A stretch of DNA of 64,000 nucleotides from Pachyseris speciosa (GCA_016490735.1 JAEMWC010000010.1:1-64000); one strand, 5' to 3'; numbered from the stretch's first letter, positions 29,966 to 44,825 are shown. Numbers and translations: made by a program. The notes: generated by a model from the letters alone, not told the origin.

Positions 29966-30620
29966 ATCTTGTCCGTGCCTCACGGGGACTAATGGGTATT
30001 TTCATGATGGCAAAGTCACTCGTATGAGTCGTATCCAGGCTTTGCTTTGCCGACCAGTTTCCAGAAGGCGGTATCGCAGCGTGTAGTATATCATGGCAAA
30101 GTCTAAGCCCGGGAAACGGTGTTTTATTAATATTTATTCAGTTTTCAAGTCTGATCAAACTTTCCCATCCTGGGGAAACCATTCTCCTCAAGTTGTTAAA
30201 ATTCCCCACCCGGGACGGGAGATGTCTATCAAAGTCCCCACCTAATCCCATATCCCTCACTCCCTCTCTGGACTAACATTGATAGGTGCATAACGTTCCT
30301 CGAAGTGTCGATACAGCGATCGAAATATGGCTGACAGCAGATTGAACGTTTGACCCTCGGTATAAGAATTCACGAAAGGAGTGCGATATATAAGCTGATC
30401 CCCGATTGGGCAGAAAATAATTCCTTGCCAGAAAATTTGCCCGCAATCAGGAAACTGTATTTCAATGGCTTCTGGAACTAGTCCGATAAAGAAATGTTCC
30501 CAGGGGCTCTCCTGTCCGTCTTGTAAACTGTCGCTCGTCCTGAATCATTGTCTCAACTCGACTCTCTGCCTCTTGGTCTCCGAGAATGGGCGTTCTCAGG
30601 AGTTCCTGCAGCACGTGAGC

Positions 30621-30692
30621 TCCTCGGTAGAACAGTGGTGAGTATCCCAGCTTGTCACGCGGGAGACCGGGGTTCGATTCCCCGCCGGGGAG
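30621..30692 (+). tRNA. tRNA-Asp(GTC)-like gene (right)
   Basis: Mirror of 28594-28665 with the same A-G mismatch in the anticodon stem. About 0.65 kb from the inner end of its arm. No clear T-run terminator is seen immediately downstream. Confidence 0.7.
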
Positions 30693-30729
30693 GGCGTTTG
30701 CTTCCATTAATGTGATATTCATCCAGATC

Positions 30730-31230
30730 GTTAAATTGTTTCAACTCTTTTAAATAGTCTTCAGTACGGTGCCGATATTGGTTATACCGGGCATAGAGTC
30801 CCTAGTTTTATATGCAATTTTCCAATGGCACTAGAACAACCAAATGTAGTCACTGAGAATTTAATGGAAGAGGTTGCTTTGAGTCGAGTGACAGGTCCAT
30901 TTCTCACTCCACCATTCCCTAACTTTTCCGGTATCTCCTATTGGATTAATCCCAAGAAGCATTCGGACAAAGTCAGGACCATCTTTCATCTGCCTTTTCC
31001 CAAACATCTTAGACTATTTCATTACTGGACCTACTTCAGCTCTCCCTACACCCATTCAGGGATGTAAGCAAAGCCTGTCTAGCATGTTGCTTCTCCTTAC
31101 GAATTTAGGTCTCCCTATTGCGGTCGACAAGACTCACGGGCCCTTTACCTCCTAGAATTGATGGTATTACGCTCGATTCAGCTAGAATGGAGGCTCGACT
31201 CTCTCCTGACAAGGAGCGATATATTAAATC
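30730..31230 (+). pseudogene. DIRS-type retroelement RT fragment (right)
   Basis: Mirror of 28056-28556, with the longest open block at 30825-31067. Same lesions, so they predate the duplication. Confidence 0.65.
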
Positions 31231-32319
31231 TCCAAAACCCTTAACTCTAGATGTTTCACAGAAATTACTGGGACAAATTTTTCCCTAACCTAATTTTAGT
31301 TTGGTTGTTATTCGCTATGGGGAATATACTTTGTGTATCTGAGGCGATAAAGTGCTCCATACAGGTCGCCCTTTGCCCCATAGACTCATATGGTCAGCTG
31401 TTTTGGTAGAAATTGGGACCCTAGGATAGCTGTGTTTCCATGGTAACAATGCGTTCCTGCTAAGTCTTCAAGAGGATTAAGACCTTTAAATGGCCTGGGG
31501 ATTAGGACCCCGTGAGAAGATAAGGACCTCTCAGTGACCTGGTGGTTGGGCCTCCCCTACACCTTTCTCCCACATAATTTGTTGTTGTGTCTGACTTCAT
31601 GGGATGGAAGCATTAACCATCGTTATTCGTGTGTTGTCACAAGGACGATCTTGAAAAGCTGCTACTGATTCTTGGTACTTTTGATTTAGTTCTTCTTTAC
31701 GCTTTCACTGATCTTTTGATTTTTTTTTAGAAAAGGCGATGGAGCTAGTTCTTATATTAAATTTTACCGAGTCCCAGAGGAATCTTGGGTCTTAAAGATC
31801 TTTCCCTTCTTCAAGCCAAATTGGTAGATTATCGTTTATCATATTCTTATATTCTTCGTTGGCAAGTAGTGACGTATGCAGTTTCCAGTAACCAGGGCCT
31901 CGAGTATTTTGATTAATTTCTCCAAGTTCCAGAAAAATTGCGGAGTGATCCGATTTCATTGATGGTAAAATATCTACTTTGGTCAATAAATCATGCAATT
32001 TATCCGAAATCAACCAATATTCCAGTCTGCAAGATACAAAAGAAGAGCAGCGTCCCCAAGTAAAGCTTTGTTGATTTGGGTTTTTTATACGCCATATGTC
32101 GTGGGGACTAAATTCGTCTTGAATATCTTCAATGGATTTTATTACATTACATACCTTTGAGAATTCTGAGTGGCACCTTTTTTATCAATTAAAATCACCA
32201 CCTATAATGATGTTTTCTTCATTTTCCAAATCATCATTTCTCAATAGATTTGCCAGATTGTAACAATTTAACGGCATCAACATCCCTCTTTGGTCTGTAT
32301 ATTAGTTTGCGTTGGTATA

Positions 32320-32340
32320 TGAAAATTTGGTTTATCAACG

Positions 32341-32371
<31 letters not shown>

Positions 32372-33369
32372 GGATTCGATTAGCTGACGTTTCGAGCGTT
32401 AGCCCTTCGTCGGAGCGAAACGAGGAATTGTGGGTTGTGTATGGTTTATATACAGAAAATGGAGCTACGCTATTGGTGGTAATATGGTAACGTAAAAAAC
32501 AGGAATAAATTAATTGAATGAAAAGCGTGGGGATTAAGAGTGCCAATTTGAAATATCAGTCTTTGCTTGAGATTTCTACGGCTTTCCGTGGTACCTTGAT
32601 GTAGGGAAAGGCCGGAGATCGACATGTGTTGTTTGGAATGGTTAGGGAGATTAAAATGCCGAGCGACAGGTTTGGATGCGTCTTTGTTATCTTTCTCAAC
32701 ATCACGAAGATGTTCTCGGAATCGGTCACCTAGTCGTCTTCCTGTTTCGCCGATATATAACTTTTTGCATAATGTGCAGGTTATGCAATAGATAACATTT
32801 GGGGAGGTACACGTGAAACGATCAGTGATCTTAACAGATCGCTTAGGGCCGGTTATTTTGTCAGTGTTTTGAATGAAAGAACAAGTTTTGCATCGCGAGC
32901 GAGTGCATTTAAAAGTGCCAGGTTGTTCAGTTGTTTTGAATGCGCTTTTAACTAGAAAGTTACCTACATTTTTGTCGCGTTTAAATGAAATCAGCGGTGG
33001 TTCCGAAAAGATTCTGGCAGTTTCTGGATCATTTTGCAGTATCTTAAAGTTATTAAGAATGATGGCTTTAACTGGGCTATTATGCGGGTGGAATGTGCAA
33101 AACTTGTCCTTCGATGCCTTTCCCTACATCAAGGTACCACGGAAAGTCGTAAAAATCTCGAGCAAAGATTGATCTTTTAAATTGGCACTCTTAATCCCCA
33201 CGGTATCAACAAGCGCTTTTCATTCAATTAATTTATTCCTGTTTTTCACGTTACCATGTTACCACCAATAGCGTAGCTCCATTTTCTGTATATAAACCAT
33301 ACACAACCCACAATTCTTTGATTCGTTCCGACGAAGGGCTAACGCTCGAAACGTCAGCTAATCGAATCC

Positions 33370-33400
<31 letters not shown>

Positions 33401-33425
33401 CGTTGATAAACCAAATTTTCGTGAT

Positions 33426-33478
<53 letters not shown>

Positions 33479-33480
33479 TA
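32320..33480 (-). mobile_element. Penelope-like element inserted in the LINE (right)
   Basis: Mirror of 25793-26966. It lacks 13 bp (cttgttgataccg) near 32525 and carries several substitutions, for example in the codons around CITCTFCKK and FTCT. Differences between the arms seem denser here than elsewhere. The domain frame is disrupted accordingly. Confidence 0.7.
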
Positions 33481-34582
33481 CGTTAGTATACGTTTGACCT
33501 GTTATCACCGCTTTAAGCAATATGAATCTACCCATTGAGTCTGTCTGAGACGGAATATCGATATCAAAACCGTTCTTAATTAGCACCGCAACACCTCTGG
33601 CATTTGTGCTCCAATGAGAAAACACTCAGCGTATATATGTCCCTTTTCTCAGAGGCAGAAATGCAGAATCAGATGGTCTGTTTGTAATTAAAACGCGCTA
33701 TATTGAAAAGCTGGCTAGGCAACATTCTCGCTCAAACTTGGGCATTTTGAAAATCGTACGCCGTTCCATTTGGAAGAAATTCGAAAGAGTGGTGTACAAC
33801 CCAGACACTTACGTCATTAGAAAACGGTGTTCCTGTCCGTTGTTCCGGTTTACAACCAGCCAGCCAAATCAGTCCTTGTAAGTTTTTGGTTTTTAATTTT
33901 AACATTTTTTTACTGGATATAAATTAGATAACATATTCAAACAAAAAGGTAGTGCATAAAAATCAGTTGTGGTATAAAAAGAAAACAAGGAAGGGAGAGC
34001 TCAGTCAATACAATATCTATTACTTTGACATTTTCTCAGTCAGTGCCATCTACTAAACATGATTCCACAATTTTCGAATTTCCATTGCAAATAAATATTG
34101 TTAATAAAATCATTAAGATCAAGATTATTTTCTTTTTTCGTGGGAAGTCTTTCGAAAAAGGGATTCCCTAACTTCAGGATCACTAGTCAGAAGTAAGTTT
34201 TCATTCTTGCAGTTGCAATATAAGTACTTTGGAGATCTTCCAGGAGTACTGTACCGATAAAATTCATCTCCCTGTTCTAAAAAAAGGAAGGGAGGGCCCT
34301 GTCAATACAATTTCTTTGACATTTCCTCACTCAGTGCCATCTACTAAACATGATGCCGCAATTTTGGGTTTACCTCGGTTTAAAAACCTGGCAAGGTTTT
34401 CTTTGTTTTATGAGGTATTGTTTTGGTGTACGCCATTGTTTAGAATGTTTTGTTTTCTTTGTTTTACGTCATTCGTGAGTTTCACAGGTTTTTACACCGA
34501 GGTAGAACCACAATTTTCTATTTTCCATTGCTAATGAATCTTGTTAATAAAATCATTAAGATCAGGATTCTTTTTTTTTTCC

Positions 34583-35666
34583 TTAGGTAGTCTTTAGAAA
34601 ACGGTTTCCTATCTCATTAGGATTACTTGTCAGAAGTAAGGTGTCTTTCTCGCAATTGCAATATAAGTACTTTGGAGTACTTCCAAGAGTACTGTACCGA
34701 TAAAATTCATAACCATCTTCGGTGAATTTTTGCCACTCTTTAAACAAGAACTTGTCAGCTGACTCTGTCTGCCTCTGTGAATTAAATAAAACTAGACTTA
34801 TTGCATTGACAATTAGGAGCCAGGATGAACGCGTACCTCAGTTGTAGTTTTCAAATTTTGACACGACATTCTAACAGAATATCCCTTGAACACAGCAAAA
34901 CTAAACTCAAGACTGGAAACCTTAAAATAAGAGGGTGATTTGTAAACCCTTTATACTAGCAACTGGTAGAAGTAAATAAGTAGTTGGGCGTTAGAGGTGT
35001 TCAGTGGAAAGGGAGTAACCTTAAGAGAGAATAGAACTGAGCTCTGTTTACTCACCTTAAAAACCACGTTCGTCCCATTGGATATCAGTGCGTATTTGTT
35101 ATTCTCAATCGTAACATTTTGTCCATGTCTATATACAATCTGAAAATCTTCAAATGAAAACAAAGGAAATTAAATGTCATTGCTTTATTCATTTATAATT
35201 GCTCTCTTATAAACTGTGTTCATCTTAGTTGCCGTTCGGTTTCAACTTTTTATCGTTAATTGGTTTTAATTATTCGTCCGTTGGTGGCTGATCTGCTGTT
35301 CTTTAACAAATCACGCAAAATAAATGTTTTAATTGTTGTTGTCCGTTTGCTGTCATTCTTTTATCTGGTTGTTTATTCATCGTTTATTGGTCGTTCGCTT
35401 GTTTGAATTCACTGACGACTCTTTTCACAAAAAAAATATCTCTCTTCACAGAGCAAACTGCTACCACAATGTCGATCAGTTTTTGACTTACTTGTCCTTG
35501 GATCAGTTGTGTTGGGTCCGTTGCACATCGCGTCGCATTCGTTCTTATTTGAATTATTGCAATGTATCCAAATAACATTGCCAGAGCACTCCTCCTTCTC
35601 TTCTCTGAAGGAAGACCTAAGGGTGTTATGGCCGGAGTGGACTTCTACACACGTCAGCGACAACAT
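34583..35666 (-). CDS. Small secreted beta-trefoil-like gene, three exons (right)
   Basis: Mirror of 23608-24691: exons 35492-35666, 35056-35147 and 34583-34774 on the minus strand. All splice borders and the frame are preserved, and I saw no coding difference. The two copies are convergent toward the palindrome centre, about 9.9 kb apart. If both are expressed, dosage is doubled and antisense pairing of read-through transcripts would be possible. Confidence 0.6.
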
Positions 35667-35830
35667 GACCACAATCTGAAAGTGAAGCGGGATGACATGA
35701 ATGCTCGTTGATTGCTTGTAACGGCTGCTCACGTTCTTACTGGACCTTTAGACAAATTAAGTGTCACAAAGTGTTCGCAGACTGTATTCGTCTATCAATT
35801 TTATTATGGGGCAGTCCTAATTCCATGCTT

Positions 35831-36184
35831 TCATTGAATTGTGCAAATATAATCTACCAGTCGTTGACATCTTTCCTCTAGTCTAGATCGTTCAATTACT
35901 TTTAAATGTTTGAAAACAAAGCCTAGCAGCATCGTGTTTGGCAACTGGTGTCTTCTGACATTATCGCTATCAATAACACTGCAAAAGCTTCTCGTGATTG
36001 TCAGTATGAAGTCCCTCAGGGGCACTTGATCAGTAATTTCGGTAAAAATATCTGTTTGGAAGTAAGATGGGTTAGAAGTTTCGAATATTCGGACCACATT
36101 ATATGGTCCTTCCTTAGATTTGCGAATCCGCCGACCCGCAGTCCATTCCTGAAATTTTATTCTTCTGTTGAGAACCGAAGACAT
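35831..36184 (-). CDS. Unrecognised 117-codon ORF (right, uninterrupted)
   Basis: Intact counterpart of 23091-23443, ending FKHLKVIERSRLEERCQRLV and DYICTIQ. No domain recognised. Whether the extra T is the true state or a sequencing difference decides whether this is a gene at all. Confidence 0.3.
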   Translation of the reverse strand: MSSVLNRRIKFQEWTAGRRIRKSKEGPYNVVRIFETSNPSYFQTDIFTEITDQVPLRDFILTITRSFCSVIDSDNVRRHQLPNTMLLGFVFKHLKVIERSRLEERCQRLVDYICTIQ

Positions 36185-39100
36185 GGGGCCAATGGAGTTT
36201 TAAACTTTCGCGAGTTTAGCGTAATTTCGTAAGTTGGTTTACTAGACTTAGTACTCAAAAACAAAGACAAACCTGAAGCTTAGAAATAAAATTAGTGAGG
36301 GGATTTTCGGTTAACTAGGAAATATAATTTTCGCTAAAGGTTTATCAAAGAAATGCTGAAGTGTTTAAGTGCTAACGTTAAATTATTAAATGCCATTTTT
36401 AAACTGTGACCAATAAATTTCCCTTCCATACTAACTCAACCCAGAAATCTGAATGGACGGAACCGTTAAAAAAATAGCAGGTTGTGTGTAAAATATGTTT
36501 TGTGACTTTTCAGATTGAATTTTGCAAATTAACGTGTAAAATGGTTATTTTGTTTTTCAAAAAAAGTGTTGGTAAAAAAAATTATAATGAATAAATAAAT
36601 GAATAAATAAATGCATAAATAAATGAAAAAAATAACGGGGCTTTTTGCAACAATCCTTCGAACACATCCATGTAAGTGAATATAATTAGGAAGATTTTTA
36701 AAGCTATTGACAGTGGCTGAAGCATGTAGACGATATAATTGCCCGGTTGACTCAGTTGGTAGAGCAAAGGACTGAGCTAAGCGGAATACCAGAGACCGGA
36801 CCATTAACAAAAGACCTAAAATAGCCCGGGTAGGATCATGGTTGCTGTGTGATCACTACATGCTTCAGTTCATTAGATGATCGAGTCATTATAGGCAGTG
36901 ACTTTAAGCCGCTGGCCTTGTCTACTTCACCCCTACACGCTAAACTTGAAGGGGACGAAAAAGGACCCACTCATTGATCGAAAAGAGTATGGGACGTAGT
37001 TCCTGGTGCTGTAGTTTGCCGCTCTCTCAAACATACAATACACAGAGTCCCCGATTAGTAGCCTGAAGGGCCAGCTAAAATACTCGGCTATTTAAATTAA
37101 GTTGTCGATTAATTGATCTGACTACACAACTAGTATCAAAAACTGGTTTTACTTACTGCAAAAAAGTATGTAACCTCCATCAAGTTCAGTAATTTTCCTT
37201 TCAGTAACTCGGCCGGGTGAAGCACTCTTAAACTGAAGAGACTGATGAAACTCTTCAACTGTACAAGGCGATACACCTACGCCTTTATTTATCCCATTTT
37301 TGTGCCTTCAATCGGATTCAGTCATTATTTTTTTTCAGTCATTATTTTTTGTTTATCGTTCGCTGCGTTCAATAAACCCATTATATACAAGCGTTTAAAC
37401 AGAGCTGAAGACAAATGAAACGTTTAACCCATTATAGACGGCGTTAAAGTATGGTTGTTTCAACAATTAACGATTTCAAATTGGTTTTACTTACTGGAAT
37501 AAAATGATTTGGCCCCATTTGGTCCACTGTCTTCGGTCACTCAGTATTTGAAAAACAACTGGTTAATTTCTATAGTTTTCTAATGGCTATGTCGCTTATT
37601 TATACTGATTCTGAGGCATTAATTTTAGCTGCTGTGTAATCCTCTGAATCATTTCAGTGATTCCTTCCGATTGCAATAGCGCCATAAATGGCTTTACACA
37701 AAATATTAGTACTCTGCGCCCAAAGTCATCAGCTCTTCCATCTGAAACACCCACTTAACTCACGAAGAACGTTCAAGGCCATTTCTACGATAACATTGTG
37801 ACTCGAGTGGAAGCTTCTGGGCAGAATCTTCAGCGGAGATTCATTAAAAGCTATATTGGTTCTTAACAATCAAAAGTGATCTTACTAAGGCCAGGGTTTC
37901 TAAAGTGGGACCAATAGTCAAGAACAAACTCCCTGACTGTAAGGATGTATATCAAGCGGTAGAGAGGGCATTTAAACAAATTTATAGCGACAATACGCTA
38001 TAAATGAGTGTGGGTGTTGTACATGGACAAATTTGTAAGTACATTTAATTGCCCACAGGGTGAAACTTAATTTTCCTAGCTCTTTTAGTGTTCTCAGTGC
38101 CGTTTCCAACCAAGGTTCCTTTACATATGATTATAATTCAACCAGACTGCTGGTCTGCCAGTTCATTTCATTTTCTTATAGCGTAAAACTTTAATAACGC
38201 ACATCACATACACACTTAATTCGTTTGTCAGTGAACTCGAACGGAAATGCAGGAAGCAAGTTGACGTAAGCAGTGGACCGACTATGAATTTTATTTTCAG
38301 GAAGCATTTTGGGAAAAGACATTAAAAAAAATATTTTTATTCAAAAGCTTCTGTCAGCCTACATGTTTAACTAAAATGTCGCTGATGTTACTAATTTGCA
38401 CTCATAATTGTGTTCTTATTGAATTATAATTGAGAAGGTCACGCCAGCTTATTTGATCACAATTTCATATGTCCTAGCCTATTTTAACTGTAAGATCCCC
38501 GAGTTGGCAAGCAAGTACATGTTCACTCAAACTGATTATTCTAATTTAATTAGCACACAAATCAAGCCACAAGGAACAAGAGCATTTTATAGTTTTTGCT
38601 ATGATAATTACAATTGGATGTGTTTAAATGTCTTTACCAGCCTTTTATGGAAAAGATTTGCATCAGAGCGAGGACGCGTTTAAATGCCTGTGATCGTTTC
38701 TCGTGAGGCCGGTTGGTTGACGACTCGAGTTTAAACCTCTGACTGTCTAGTTTTTTGTCGGAACTCGAGACTGAAATCCTGAATCAAGTTTCAGACTTTT
38801 AAAGGACACCATCACTGGCATTTCAAATGAAAAGGATGGATCATCTGGCAAACGGAGCTGTTAAGTAGAAGAAAACTTTAAAAAAGATCCTAAGCTAAGC
38901 TTTGAAATACAACACAATTTCTCCGAAGGTACCACGCATGGGTAAATACCTCCTTACTTTACGGGAAGTATAACTTTTGCCATTTTTGGTGATGAGAAAG
39001 AAACATCTTTCCCTTCCGAAGTTATCGTGGCACTGAATTGAAATTGTCGCCAAAAAAATTCCCCTTGGCGAAAGTTCCGAAGAACTATGCCTTGGGGATT

Positions 39101-41310
39101 TTTGCGTCATCAACGGAACATGCGACGGAACGTGTTCCACGATCCTTGGTGGGCGAGAAAAATGTCTAAGTTCAGGCTATTTTCACGGCTTTTGAATCCC
39201 GTAGCTCTACCTTGTCGAAACGAAAATATTTTCTCACATGAAAATGCACCGTGCCGGCCTTATTTTTAGCTGTTGAATACTTCGGATGGACTGTGATTGA
39301 ATTGCGGCATAATCGACTTTAGGAAAGAGTCCTTATATACCCTTATGTGAACAGTAGTTTTGGTTAAAAAAATTAAAATGATGTAATGCTCGAAGACTTT
39401 AAGCTGCTAACTTTGTAAAATCAACTTCAATGAAATTGAGAAGAAAACTGTTCCGGTAACGCCTAAATTTGAAAAATTGTTTCAAGTTTCGTAAAAGTTG
39501 TTGGGCAATGAGAAAATGTCCACGTTAATCATTATCATTATTTTTTTTCTGAAGTATTTTAGCAGTCCGGAATCCTAAATCCTTGAATCTGATGGCGCGT
39601 CCTCCCATCCGTTCACCGCGCGTACGGATCGCTTCCGACTTTGAAGTAAACTTGGAAGAGAGCGAGAATTTTGATCAAAGCTGAAACAGATGTTGAGCAC
39701 GATGATCCTGCCAGTTGCTTTCAAGACTCGGGTTTGTGGTCCGGCCTTGGGTTTGAACCTCCTGCTCAGCAATTGGGTGCTCTACCAACAGAGTAACCGG
39801 GCGGCGGTTAGCAAAAATCATTGGTTGGACAAACAATGTCTCACCAAATACTGGCCAAATTGAGTTGATGATTATTGCGTATTACTATGGCTGAAAGTGT
39901 TTTTCCGAAAGCGAGTGAAAGTGGAAATCGACCTAACAACAGCTCTGTTGGCAGCGGTGGCGAAAAGATCAAACATTTGTCCTCAACGCGGAAGTGTTGG
40001 TTGAAATCAGAGTTTCATGTAAGTCAAACATGCAAAACTATCCATATACAAAGTTGAAATAGACGGCTAAACGGTCAAACATGTTCTTCCAACAAGAATT
40101 TTTTTTTTGTAATAATTTTATTTTTAGACACATAAATTTGCAGTTACATTATACAATAAACATTACATTTCTACTAACGTAGGATATGTATTACAATACC
40201 GAAGTAACATTAATTACAAATTCCAACACCAAGTTGATCGAATATGTTTGATCGTTCAGACGGGGCTCAACATTTATTAGCTCATAATTTAGTACGTTTC
40301 TTGCGGTGATGAATTTTGCTCTCACCCAAGCCGCATTGAAATGATTCTGTAATTACGTATTACTTGTTTGACGCCTAACAGCTGAAAATTGCAGGCTTAG
40401 TTATTTTACACATTATTAATCTGAATGAAAATGTCTGTTCGAAGATGAACTTCAGTTACTTTGACGTTACTTTGACAGTTTAAAGTACGTGATGGCCTTA
40501 CCTTTGACTAATTACAATTTTAATTATTAGTTTATAAATTCAGTCAGCAAACACCGCGAATGTCTTAGTCAGATGTTGTTCTTCCCATTTACCTTCACAG
40601 GTTATGTCAGGTTACTGAACGTCTTATTGAGAAATGGTTTGTCTGAACAAAAACTTCCGGTGGTAAATTGTATTGAAAATGTGGTTTTCGGTGATGTCAC
40701 TACGGAAGAATAAACCACATCCTCATCATCCGTGTCCAAAAAGTGATTTAATCAAAGTTTTATGCCCTTTCAGTTTTTTTTTTCATTTTGCCTCAAAAGA
40801 GCATTCACGCCTTATAACCGCAAATTCTTTGGTTGTGTGTTTAACGTCTCAAGAATTTTGTTCTTCTACGCAGCAGTGTCTCAAAGGTCAGGGACATGGG
40901 AATGTATATGTAGCCGAAGAGGCCGTAGGTCTGAAGTCCCGCTATAATCAGGCGATATTCGGCAAGATTGAGAAGGATAATTGGTTTTATTATTCAGCCT
41001 CTGTAATAGCAATTCCCCTCCCCCCCCCCCCCCCCCCGAGTCTCTCCGCTCCGTATGCTTATGTGTTGATTAATAATATTAGTTATCTGAGTCACAAATA
41101 GACAGTTTGGAAGTCTAATGGAAATTGAACGTAGACCGGCCAAGGACTAGTTCTGCATATAATGCCGTCGTGTTCAAACCAATTTTTATTACCGCTTCGC
41201 TAAATCCTTACGAATGGTAGATGCTCCTTTTAAATATTGAATAGCTTCAGTCAGGAGATGACATCGTTGAAAATAGTTAATGTTTGTCAATGAATTGTAA
41301 TCTTTAGGCG

Positions 41311-41861
41311 GTTTTTTAACGGACGTTTCGGCTAAGTCTTAAGCCTTCATCAGTTATAAGGACGCTCGATGTTGTAAGGCGTGATTTAAAATTAAAAATA
41401 ACATTGCGCGAGCGCTATGCGCGTGACCACAGGGAATGTTTCTGCATGAGAGTTTGAAGTTAAAAGGGGTGCCAACCATTTATAGACTTCTGGGATGACG
41501 ATATGGTCATTCCCACCGTTGTATCTTTCACAGACATCCAAGCTTCAAGGAAAAGCCGCTTATGGTAATTTGGCTCATGTCCGACGACTTTAACATTGTC
41601 AAAGTCCATGTGATGGTGACATTCGTGGACATGACTCACAACTTTTGAATTTTCATCAAACATCAATACAGCCTTTTTTTTCTCGGACACCCGCCTCGGA
41701 TCCGTCTTGAGTGGTCGTTCTGTCTGGCCACAGTATACAAAATCACACTGTCTGCAACTGATTTTGTACACTATTCCAGAAGATGGACGGTCGGATTTAT
41801 CCTGCAGCTTCGTTCGTGGAAAAAGACTGTTAGTGCAGGTAGGAACCACAGAGTTTGACAT
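41311..41861 (-). pseudogene. Penelope-like element 3' fragment, GIY-YIG domain (right)
   Basis: Mirror of 15750-16300; the 133-codon frame is 41460-41861 and the hammerhead-like core 41321-41353. I saw no coding difference from the left copy. Confidence 0.75.
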
Positions 41862-42382
41862 TCAAATCACTTTGGATATTAACTTAAGTTTTCAAGTTAT
41901 TTGACATCGGAGTCCGTATATAAAAACTGTTGTCTATATATATCTTCCCAAACGATAACTTTGACCTTTGAGTGACCAACGTGGGGTATCTTAAACATAT
42001 TGTTTGGTTTTTAATGTTTGTGTAACACAACAATATCCGCAATATTGGCTTGAGCAAAAAATAAATAATGAAGAAAGCGCCTTTCAATTCCCGGGCAAAC
42101 AATACGTTTTTGAAATAAAGCTAATACAGAAACTACCACTTGCCTCATGAGAGAAAATCATTCAACCTTTCCTGCTTGAAACCATGCCAGCCTGCATTTT
42201 ACGCATCTGTGCTAATTATTGCCAGGGCAAAAGCTGAGGATTAAAAGTTCTGAAAGCTTATCTTTACATGTATATTATAACCTCACATTCATCTTCCTGC
42301 CCTTATTAAATATTCTATTACGAACAATGGTTATCAAGCAGTTGCACGAGGAGGGGCGGAAATGACGTTTACACGATTATGC

Positions 42383-42413
<31 letters not shown>

Positions 42414-44631
42414 TAAAACAAGATTAACCTTTCTAAATTACAATTCACCACGTCTATTTAAACCATGGGGCTCTAAATTCCCCGCGAAATCTATAAGAAA
42501 TGACTCTCTGGCTTTTCTGATTGAATCACGATTGAATATATTTAACAATTAGATTATGAGCTCGAGATTTCTATCGCGTGATAGCTGATGAGGGCGCAGC
42601 CCGAATCAGTTATCACGCATAGAAATCGGGAGCGAATAATCTAATTGTTTTAGTATAAATCTACTAGTCTTTTAAAGCTAAACAAGTAAATCATCTAAAT
42701 CCTCCTCGCAGACACTTCGAAAACGCGAAGAAGCGGCCGCCATTTTGTCGACAACCGCTACTCACTCTCTATCACAGAATAGATAGCGAGTTGCGTATAG
42801 CCAATCAGAAAGCGGCATTCGTGATAGAACGCTAGTAGATTTATACTAATACGTTGTATAAACCTTGCAGTCGTCTTTGGACTTCTAATCGTCTATTTTT
42901 CAAGTTTGGTTGATCAGATCTTCGTTCACGGTCTTTTCAGTTTTTCAAGTTAATAATTAAAAACGGTTTTAAGGCACTTTTAAGTTTAATTCCACTATTA
43001 GAAGTGTTTTTGCTTAGTTTGAGCTTAATGTATCTGAGACGAAAATTTTTTTCCGTCAAGGTGAAGGACACCTCAAAGTCGTCGGTTAATTAAGAATTGT
43101 TTCATGATTAGCGTGCGTTAACTAAGAGGTTCCGTCCTTTTAACGCGAAAATGGCCATGCTATTTCCCAATTGCAGGTATGAGGCTGATTTCACTCGTAT
43201 GTCATGATAATCACGATATTTCTTACAGGTGCTTATCCTGGCAATTTCAGCACGAGCTAGATATAATTTGACTAGTTGACCGTTCGCCGCGGGTGGAAGC
43301 CGGATGCTCCAGATTAATTATGATAATATGTAGTATAAACACTGTCAACATATTTTTTAAGTAGGCTAGCAACAGGATTCTCTGAAATATCGTCACCCTG
43401 TACTTAACGGTCTAATTCGCTCAGTTATCAACTCACAACTTCGCCATGCATCTGACTGTCTTTGGTTTAAAGTGGTATTCCATGTTTGATTCAGATCAAG
43501 CACTTTCATCCAACATTTGGCGTTGCGAACAAATGTTTGATTATTTTTACGTCCGCGGCATAGACGGAGTGGTTGGTAGCCGAGTTTTCGAATGTTGGCT
43601 CTTCACTCGAAACACATATTTTTTTTAACTGTTATTATATTCTATTCTAAAGGCGGAAGTTTCTTCTTAAGAAGTGAATCAATTCACCAGCATATTGTTA
43701 TCACAGCTTACCCCATTCTTTTCACAGCCTTAGTCATATACGGGAAATTTCATTTTGTCTCTCAATGTGGAACACATTTCAATTGTACAACAAAGATTAG
43801 TACTTGCAAGTAAACAAAGGTAAACTCCTTCCATTTAAACAAATTAAGCGAACATACATGAAATTTATATTCGTTCGTTTTCTAGATTAATAATCCGAGT
43901 TTGTACTTACAACAGTATCTGTTCAAAGAAAGTTCTTTTCATTTGAAGTTACGTACTGTTAAAACACTTTTAGTTTTGTCTGTTCGCTTTTCTTCAGCTC
44001 TGCCAATGCACCAGCAAATACTTGAATATCAGGTGCAAAGTTCTCTTTATAGCGTTTAGCAGAGAGTCAGGTTGGCTAGAATCCGAGTTTTACCTTTCGC
44101 ATATTTAAGAATCATTTTGCAATATCTTCAATTTTGAGTGGCAGGCGTCTTTCTTTTAATCCATTAGTTGGCGGAAATTTAAAACGAAAGCGACTCTCTG
44201 GTTGCTTAAACTTTGATATGTACGAAGTTTCGGCCGGAATAGAACAGTCTCAATTCAGGCGCTCCTCATCAAGTAACACTCACATCAAGTAAAATGAGGA
44301 GTGTAAGCTGGAAAATTAGCTACATTACGAATGAATCTTAACTTGCAATTCTTTTCCCGATAACAATCAAACCAAAACCAAAAAAAAATTACTTCTGGAA
44401 ATCTAATTCTGTTTGGTCTTTTTATTGCCTTACTCTATACTTCAGCGATACTTTGCTTGGGTACCACGCACCTGCATGTATCCAAGGTTATCCTTGCAAC
44501 CAACCGGACGATTCCGATTCAGTCGAGTTTTTCATCTTTTAAACAAAAATAGGAAGCAGCACACAGTAAAAGAACTTATAATATACCACTTTCGAGTATA
44601 TTATGAACCAACAAACGACCAGCTCCCAGAT

Positions 44632-44825
44632 GGCTTGCTAGCTCAGTCGGTAGAGCGCTGCACCGGTATCGCAGAGGTCGTGGGTGCGATTCCCTTGCAA
44701 GCCTGAATTTTTTTCAAGCTTTATTTTCACTACTGCTTAAGTTTATGTTAGTGTTCATGACTGCGATGATCATTCACATATTCAATCATAAATCCGCGGT
44801 TTAAATATATGATTTTCATATATTC
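44632..44825 (+). mobile_element. tRNA-derived SINE (right)
   Basis: Mirror of 12785-12978, with the head beginning at 44632. The open frame 44413-44706 runs across the tRNA-like head and is not coding. Confidence 0.8.
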
